A model generated the notes under the pieces. That model was given only the letters and a program-made list of their open reading frames with translations, searched no databases and was not told where the DNA came from. This document shows positions 16,307 through 19,733 of a DNA stretch of 19,733 nucleotides, one piece after another. Each line of letters begins with the position of its first letter. Position 1 is the stretch's first letter. Made by a program: the position numbers and the translations under genes. This DNA comes from Syntrophaceae bacterium UBA7544. GTDB taxonomy: Bacteria > Desulfobacterota > Syntrophia > Syntrophales > Smithellaceae. Location: positions 4,537 through 24,269 of the forward strand of contig DLME01000004.1 in the NCBI GenBank assembly GCA_002479215.1. The letters are read 5' to 3'.

Positions 16307-16451
16307 TTCCCGAAATAATCTCAGACAGGCATCTACGACAGTATTGTCGTAAAAAGTTCTTCTATTGTTTTCAATCTCTTTATTAATAAATTTGCCTTTC
16401 AAATATATTATAATGTATTTTAATCAATTTTAATTAAAAAAATAATTATTC

Positions 16452-16745
16452 TCATTTCAGAAAAATCGCTTCGCCTTCAACGAACAACTTTCCTCTTGAG
16501 AGCTCATTAATGATGACATTTAGCGTAGTAATTTCGTCATTGAAGGTAATAATTAACAAACCATGCCCCTTATTTTTATACCTCTTGACGCCTTTAGTTT
16601 TTTTTAAGATTGCCCCTATTCTAACATCTGCGTTACAATCGGCACAGCCAGATAAATTTAATTGGACAACTCTATCCTTTGCAAAAGCCATTGAAGGAAC
16701 GGCAAAACAAACAAATAATAAAATGATTTTAATAATTTTTTTCAT
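16452..16745 (-). CDS. Secreted HMA-like (MerP-type) small metal-binding protein
   Basis: A 97-residue protein. MKKIIKIILLFVCFAVPSMA followed by FA is a clean signal peptide with a likely cut after AFA (residue 22). The mature part starts KDRVVQLNLSGCADCNADV: Cys34 and Cys37 form the CxxC of a heavy-metal-associated domain at the end of the first strand, and the remaining 75 residues fit one beta-alpha-beta-beta-alpha-beta unit. A periplasmic soft-metal carrier, like MerP, is the simplest reading; a thiol-redox role cannot be excluded. GAGGAAGAG directly precedes the ATG; an in-frame ATG 16 codons earlier would spoil the signal peptide. No metal transporter or regulator lies next to it. Confidence 0.7.
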   Translation of the reverse strand: MKKIIKIILLFVCFAVPSMAFAKDRVVQLNLSGCADCNADVRIGAILKKTKGVKRYKNKGHGLLIITFNDEITTLNVIINELSRGKLFVEGEAIFLK

Positions 16746-16789
16746 CTCTTCCTCTTCAAGTGTTTTATAATTAGTAATTTGGATTTTTA

Positions 16790-16860
16790 TCATATTATCG
16801 AGGAAATAGCATTAATGATTTTGATGTGAAGTCCTGCATTTTCGTCGAGGTTGACGATTT
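16790..16860. repeat. 71-bp direct repeat, copy 1
   Basis: Matches 17708-17779 at roughly 78% with one gap. The best conserved stretch is GAAGTCCTGCATTTTCGT followed by AGGTTGACG. The two copies flank the 130-residue membrane protein gene. Neither strand of the repeat has a convincing conserved reading frame. Confidence 0.65.
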
Positions 16861-16907
16861 GCGGATAACAAGAAAGATATATGTAAAAATTCTATCTCCC
16901 GATTTTT

Positions 16908-17036
16908 TCAGCTCGCCCAATCGGCAGAATCAAGGCAGTGATGGACTTTAGTATCACAATCCGCATAGCAGTCCTTGATCACGACGCAGCAATAGCCCAA
17001 GGTCATCAGTGTGACGAAGTGTCGAATAGAGGTCAC
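16908..17036 (-). pseudogene. Remnant of an isochorismatase-like cysteine hydrolase
   Basis: Forty-two codons from a GTG that overlaps the stop of the 130-residue protein (GTGA). The peptide contains VTSIRHFVTLMTLGYCCVV and IKDCYADCDTKVHHC. This resembles the region following the catalytic cysteine of isochorismatase-family hydrolases, where VRxTxxDAxxxGYxVVVxxDCxAD..xxVH is usual. The N-terminal two thirds of such a protein (normally about 180-200 residues), with its catalytic Asp and Lys, is absent. It is therefore a truncated relic or a chance-coupled small ORF. The match is by eye only. Confidence 0.4.
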
Positions 17037-17425
17037 TCCCGATTGTTTTCATTGTGGACATCAGATTTTAAGAGGAATGGCAAGCGACTGGCAGCAAAGA
17101 AAAACACAAAGGATATAAAAATGCTAATGCCGGCTACTGTGAAGGCGAGTGATTTTCCATGCCATAATCCGACAAACCAACGACTGAAATCATCAGTAAT
17201 CACAGCTGCTTTTCCACCATAAAGTTCCAAATCACGCCTATACATCCTGGAATCTTCAGGCCTAATCGGATAAGCAGATCCATCTATTATTTCGTAACCC
17301 AACACGCTTTCTGAATCATCCCCAGCTGACTGATAAATCATGATGGCACTACCCAAACCAACCAACATGATAATGGCGCCGATGAGGATAAGGCTTTCGC
17401 GCAGATGTGCAACTTTTCGTTTCAT
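17033..17425 (-). CDS. Small membrane protein with two transmembrane segments, function unknown
   Basis: A 130-residue protein I cannot place in a family. There are hydrophobic segments at about 12-32 (LILIGAIIMLVGLGSAIMIY) and about 93-115 (SLAFTVAGISIFISFVFFFA). Between them is a soluble stretch of about 60 residues with several Tyr/Arg (YEIIDGSAYPIRPEDSRMYR), probably outside the membrane given the basic N-terminus MKRKVAHLRE. AGGGA lies about 5 nt before the ATG. Residue composition and RBS argue for a real gene. It sits between two copies of a 71-bp direct repeat and overlaps an isochorismatase-like remnant at its stop. Confidence 0.65.
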   Translation of the reverse strand: MKRKVAHLRESLILIGAIIMLVGLGSAIMIYQSAGDDSESVLGYEIIDGSAYPIRPEDSRMYRRDLELYGGKAAVITDDFSRWFVGLWHGKSLAFTVAGISIFISFVFFFAASRLPFLLKSDVHNENNRE

Positions 17426-17707
17426 ATTGTCCCTGTTGTTACTGTTATATCTCTATAATAGTTTGATTCATCATAACGAAAAATTTATCCCGTTTCCAGC
17501 CTCTCTTCTCAAAAAAATCCCTGATGATTACCTGTTGATTTAAAAAAACTAACGGGAGCCGTATCGGAGTCGAGTAGACCGGTTTCTCCCAATACTACAG
17601 GTTGTAGATTTGTCTTTTCCCTTTTTTAGCCTTGTTCCCGACGGCGCTACATGATTTCAACTATGCGCGAGTTGGCCCCCGGCCACTCACAGAATAGTGC
17701 AAGCATA

Positions 17708-17779
17708 TCATAATTGTTGAGGAAAAAACATCAATGCTTTCGGATTGAAGTCCTGCATTTTCGTTAAGGTTGACGCTTT
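17708..17779. repeat. 71-bp direct repeat, copy 2
   Basis: Same orientation as copy 1, about 920 bp away. It contains GAAGTCCTGCATTTTCGT and then AAGGTTGACG. It is followed closely by CAGGAAGAAG, which also begins the short repeat at 18609. Confidence 0.65.
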
Positions 17780-18026
17780 GTTGCTTTCAGGAAGAAGCAA
17801 ATGCTACTTACACCTACAAGTCAACAACCATGGTGGATGAATAAAATATTTTAAGGATTTGCGTTTGCAATAATTGATTTGCAACGTGCGGATCAGCGAT
17901 GGCTGAAAGCTGTCCGGTGGATGCCTTGGTTAGCATTTCTTCTCATCGAAACCCCAGTGATAAATATTAATTACCTTCCAATTCATACTGCAAGATATTC
18001 GAACAAGTTTTTCATCTTTTCCAACT

Positions 18027-18051
18027 AAGAAGTGCTTGCTGAAAACAGCTA
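18027..18051. repeat. 25-bp direct repeat, copy 1 (AAGAAGTGC type)
   Basis: AAGAAGTGCTTGCTGAAAAC followed by AGCTA; 24 of 25 positions match 18612-18636. It lies just downstream of the stop of the 93-residue membrane protein gene. Confidence 0.6.
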
Positions 18052-18071
18052 TTTAGCCATAACCGTCAATT

Positions 18072-18353
18072 CTATTTTTTTGCCAGCTGTCTTGCCCAAA
18101 GTGTCAGCCAGATCACGACAAATAGTATCATTCCACAGCCGAGTTTATATGTCACCATTGCCCACAGCCAGATAGTACGAATTTCCGCCCAAGTAAAGCC
18201 TTTACCCCAGAGGCAAAGCATTCCTTCTGGCTGTCTGTTCATGATCAGCCAATAAGCAAGCCATTGAATCAGCAGAATACAATAGGCGATTAACAAAGTC
18301 CACCATCCAGCCACTGCCGCAGACCGCACTTTCTTTGTAAATATTTCATCCAT
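18072..18353 (-). CDS. Small tryptophan-rich membrane protein, function unknown
   Basis: A 93-residue protein with membrane segments at about 17-38 (WWTLLIAYCILLIQWLAYWL) and 63-88 (WAMVTYKLGCGMILFVVIWL), joined by a short loop with NRQPEGMLCLWGKG. Both ends are basic or mixed and probably cytoplasmic. It has eleven tryptophans and two cysteines (loop and second segment). GAGGAG lies 7 nt before the ATG, which supports translation. I recognise no family. It is bracketed by two copies of a 25-bp direct repeat, suggesting movement or duplication of the segment. Confidence 0.65.
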   Translation of the reverse strand: MDEIFTKKVRSAAVAGWWTLLIAYCILLIQWLAYWLIMNRQPEGMLCLWGKGFTWAEIRTIWLWAMVTYKLGCGMILFVVIWLTLWARQLAKK

Positions 18354-18468
18354 ACTTTTCTCCTCTATCTTTTTGTTTTAATTTATTCATAAGCTACAGT
18401 TAAGTCAATGGCGGAATTACTTTATTTTATCACTATTTTTATTTATAGTCTTCATTACAGAGGTTGCA

Positions 18469-18594
18469 ATGAGCATTGATTCCCAAAGTTTCCCAAATTT
18501 AAAATTGCGTTCAAATAGGATATTTATTTGCAGCGTTCTTTTTCTGGACATTGTCGAATATTCCAAGAAATGTTGCGTCTACCGGAAAACTTGA
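18469..18594 (+). pseudogene. 5' remnant of an adenylate/guanylate cyclase gene
   Basis: Starts at ATG with GAGG 5-6 nt upstream and encodes 41 residues beginning MSIDSQSFPNLKLRSNRIFI and going on CSVLFLDIVEYSKK. VLFLDIVEYSK is characteristic of the start of class III cyclase catalytic domains, where the Asp binds metal. After KK the frame runs into CCVYRKT and a stop, so the rest of the roughly 150-residue catalytic domain is missing. The break coincides with sequence leading into the 25-bp repeat at 18612-18636, consistent with a deletion or rearrangement there (inference). Confidence 0.5.
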
Positions 18595-18611
18595 GAAATC
18601 TCTCTTACAGG

Positions 18612-18636
18612 AAGAAGTGCTTGCTGAAAACACCTA
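18612..18636. repeat. 25-bp direct repeat, copy 2 (AAGAAGTGC type)
   Basis: AAGAAGTGCTTGCTGAAAAC followed by ACCTA. With flanks it also resembles 17787-17822, which shares CAGGAAGAAG and ACACCTACAA but has a diverged centre. In one frame it reads QEEVLAENTYK; whether that is meaningful is unclear. Confidence 0.6.
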
Positions 18637-18639
18637 CAA

Positions 18640-19200
18640 AGTAAGGGGTTTAATATACGCTAATGATTCATGATTTCCAATTGAAAGTTGGTATTTATTG
18701 CAAATAGACAGAACCAAAATTAAGTGAGAATGCCCCCGGTAATTACACCGAATTGCAATTAACGGTAGTTTATCGCTCTAATTAGGAGAACAGGAACTAT
18801 CTTTTCTGTTTCCGTAATAATTCTAATATATACTGAGGGCGTGACTCTTTCTCTTTTAGCTTCCAAAGGGGATAAGATCATTTTAAGTTTTACGAAAATT
18901 GTTTTGCCATTCATCCCTGCCCATAAAGCAGGATATTGTGGCAGTTTTCGTAAACTCATCTGCATGGGTACTTTTTATTCAGTTGGATACCTCAGATTGG
19001 ATATATCCTTCCCATTTTTATGGGAAGGAATTTGCTACTCTACAATACCAATTATTAAATATTCTATCATATTAAGTGATTACATTTTTTTACTCATTTC
19101 TGGTATATTTTTTGCGTTTTATTCCTGCAGTCATATGGAGGTGATTATTAGGAGAAATAGAAAGTTTAATCCTTTTAATGGCCGCGATTATCCAGTAATA
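18640..19200. other. AT-rich region without recognisable gene
   Basis: Open frames exist on both strands (18841-19227 plus, 18759-18965 minus), but neither gives a recognisable protein and neither has a good ribosome binding site. TCCTTCCCAT and ATGGGAAGGA form a perfect 10-bp stem with a TTTT loop at 19006-19029; no U-run follows on either strand, so it is not a standard terminator. Confidence 0.5.
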
Positions 19201-19230
19201 TTGCGTGAAATTGCATTACCTGTGTAATAT
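19201..19230 (+). promoter_or_regulatory. Possible promoter of the efflux adaptor gene
   Basis: TTGCGT (19201-19206), 18-nt spacer, TAATAT (19225-19230), about 54 nt before the first ATG of the adaptor. Box match is moderate. Confidence 0.35.
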
Positions 19231-19283
19231 GAATATGCTTTGACCTCACGGATCATTAAGCGGTAGACCCGTAAACCGTAGAG

Positions 19284-19733
19284 ATGATTATTATGCGACG
19301 AAAAGTTAGAATCATGTTCCTAGCAGTTATAGTGCTTGTCGTGATCAGTGGTTTTGGTGTGTGGTCATTCTGGTCCACGGGAAAGAAGGTGCCGACGTAC
19401 CGCACGATACCGGTGAAACGGGGCGATCTGGTGGCTACAATCAGCGCAACGGGCACGGTTGAGCCGGAGGTAGTAGTGGATGTTGGTGCTCAAGTTTCGG
19501 GGTTGATTAGCACTTTCGGCAAGGACAAACACGGGAAAGCAATTGACTACGGCTCGGTTGTAAATGTGGGTACGGTGCTGGCCAATATTGACGATTCGCT
19601 TTATGCCGCCGCCGTGGATACTGCTAAGGCCCAAGTCCAGCAGGCTGAGGCTAATAAGATCAGTGCTGACGCCAACGTTCTTCAGATGAAAGCAAAATTG
19701 CTGCAGGCCCAGCAGGACTGGGGTCGGGCGCAG
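19284..19733 (+). CDS. HlyD/MacA-type periplasmic adaptor of an efflux pump, 3' end cut by window edge
   Basis: The first 150 residues of a membrane-fusion protein that links an inner-membrane transporter to an outer-membrane channel. Its N-terminus MIIMRRKVRIMFLAVIVLVV is a basic stretch plus one membrane anchor (about 10-28). PVKRGDLVATISATGTVEPE (about 43-62) begins the membrane-proximal and lipoyl parts. After it come VDVGAQVSGLIS, VNVGTVLANIDD and the start of the coiled-coil hairpin (AKAQVQQAEANKISADAN). An insertion near GKDKHGKAIDYGS between lipoyl strands resembles MacA-like adaptors paired with MacB ABC transporters, but an RND partner is possible. A second in-frame ATG at 19293 is an equally plausible start; RBS signals are weak for both. 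It is the only confident gene on the plus strand. Confidence 0.85.
   Translation, partial: MIIMRRKVRIMFLAVIVLVVISGFGVWSFWSTGKKVPTYRTIPVKRGDLVATISATGTVEPEVVVDVGAQVSGLISTFGKDKHGKAIDYGSVVNVGTVLANIDDSLYAAAVDTAKAQVQQAEANKISADANVLQMKAKLLQAQQDWGRAQ

Larger units (their letters stand above)
17426..18071. other. Gene-poor spacer with repeats and possible gene debris
   Basis: Contains the second 71-bp direct repeat (17708-17779), a relative of the AAGAAGTGC repeat (17787-17822) and one full copy (18027-18051). GGGAG (17554-17558) and CTCCC (17586-17590) could close an imperfect stem, purpose unknown. No frame has convincing coding character on either strand. Confidence 0.5.

Noticed and set aside
16335..16350. 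ACGACA-GTAT-TGTCGT hairpin upstream of the diguanylate cyclase
   Set aside because: No U-run in either useful direction; could be an operator but nothing supports it.
17551..17590. AACGGGAGCCGTATCGG, similar in feel to the 3' part of group II introns
   Set aside because: No domain V hairpin, no reverse transcriptase and no continuing similarity.
17915..17929. CGGTGGATGCCTTGG, identical to a conserved stretch at the 5' end of 23S rRNA
   Set aside because: Only 15 nt match; sequence on both sides does not continue the rRNA, so coincidence is more likely than an rRNA fragment.
17883..17970. Short frame reading CGSAMAESCPVDALV, reminiscent of a ferredoxin cluster motif
   Set aside because: The cysteine spacing is wrong (two of the motif's cysteines are missing) and the frame is about 30 codons; at best debris.
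18759..18965. 68-codon open frame on the minus strand
   Set aside because: No recognisable protein and overlaps the other chance frame; no upstream promoter or RBS.
18841..19227. 128-codon open frame on the plus strand
   Set aside because: No RBS, no family resemblance, AT-rich codon use and a palindrome in the middle; likely chance.

Overview
The window looks like chromosomal DNA of an anaerobic deltaproteobacterium (Desulfobacterota, possibly Syntrophus/Smithella-like). This rests on gene content (system II cytochrome c maturation, a selenocysteine peroxiredoxin, crotonase, Cache-PAS-GGDEF sensor) and on a short dispersed repeat of a type I recall from that group; no marker gene proves it. 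Almost every gene lies on the minus strand, so transcription runs from high to low coordinates.

Region 1 (1-6265) is a core cluster in the order smc, ftsY, a PPP-type metallophosphatase and glutamate formimidoyltransferase (cut by the left edge). A good sigma70-type promoter precedes smc. A 126-bp MITE-like repeat sits between smc and ftsY and creates a spurious 62-codon N-terminal extension of ftsY. Region 2 (6589-9854) holds resB-ccsA, translationally coupled and with their own promoter, and upstream of them dapA with a clear terminator.

Region 3 (9855-12434) is accessory. A 417-bp palindromic element with perfect 19-bp terminal inverted repeats encloses a 31-codon ORF with a good ribosome binding site and an intrinsic terminator. 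Beyond it lies a coupled two-gene cassette, a three-Cys-motif partner (TcmP) methyltransferase-like protein plus an SPL-like radical SAM protein. Region 4 (12435-13788) has a crotonase that lacks the usual hydratase glutamates and a peroxiredoxin-like selenoprotein read through an in-frame UGA, with a SECIS-like hairpin at the right distance. This is the best-supported unusual feature. Region 5 (13997-16228) is a large membrane diguanylate cyclase with a DctB-like sensor domain, flanked by 35-bp direct repeats.

Region 6 (16270-19283) is gene-poor and repeat-rich. It carries three small minus-strand genes (a secreted HMA-like protein and two small membrane proteins), several direct repeats, and remnants of an isochorismatase-like and an adenylate-cyclase-like gene. 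It looks like eroding or rearranged DNA. The window ends inside a plus-strand gene for an HlyD/MacA-type periplasmic adaptor, the start of an efflux operon.
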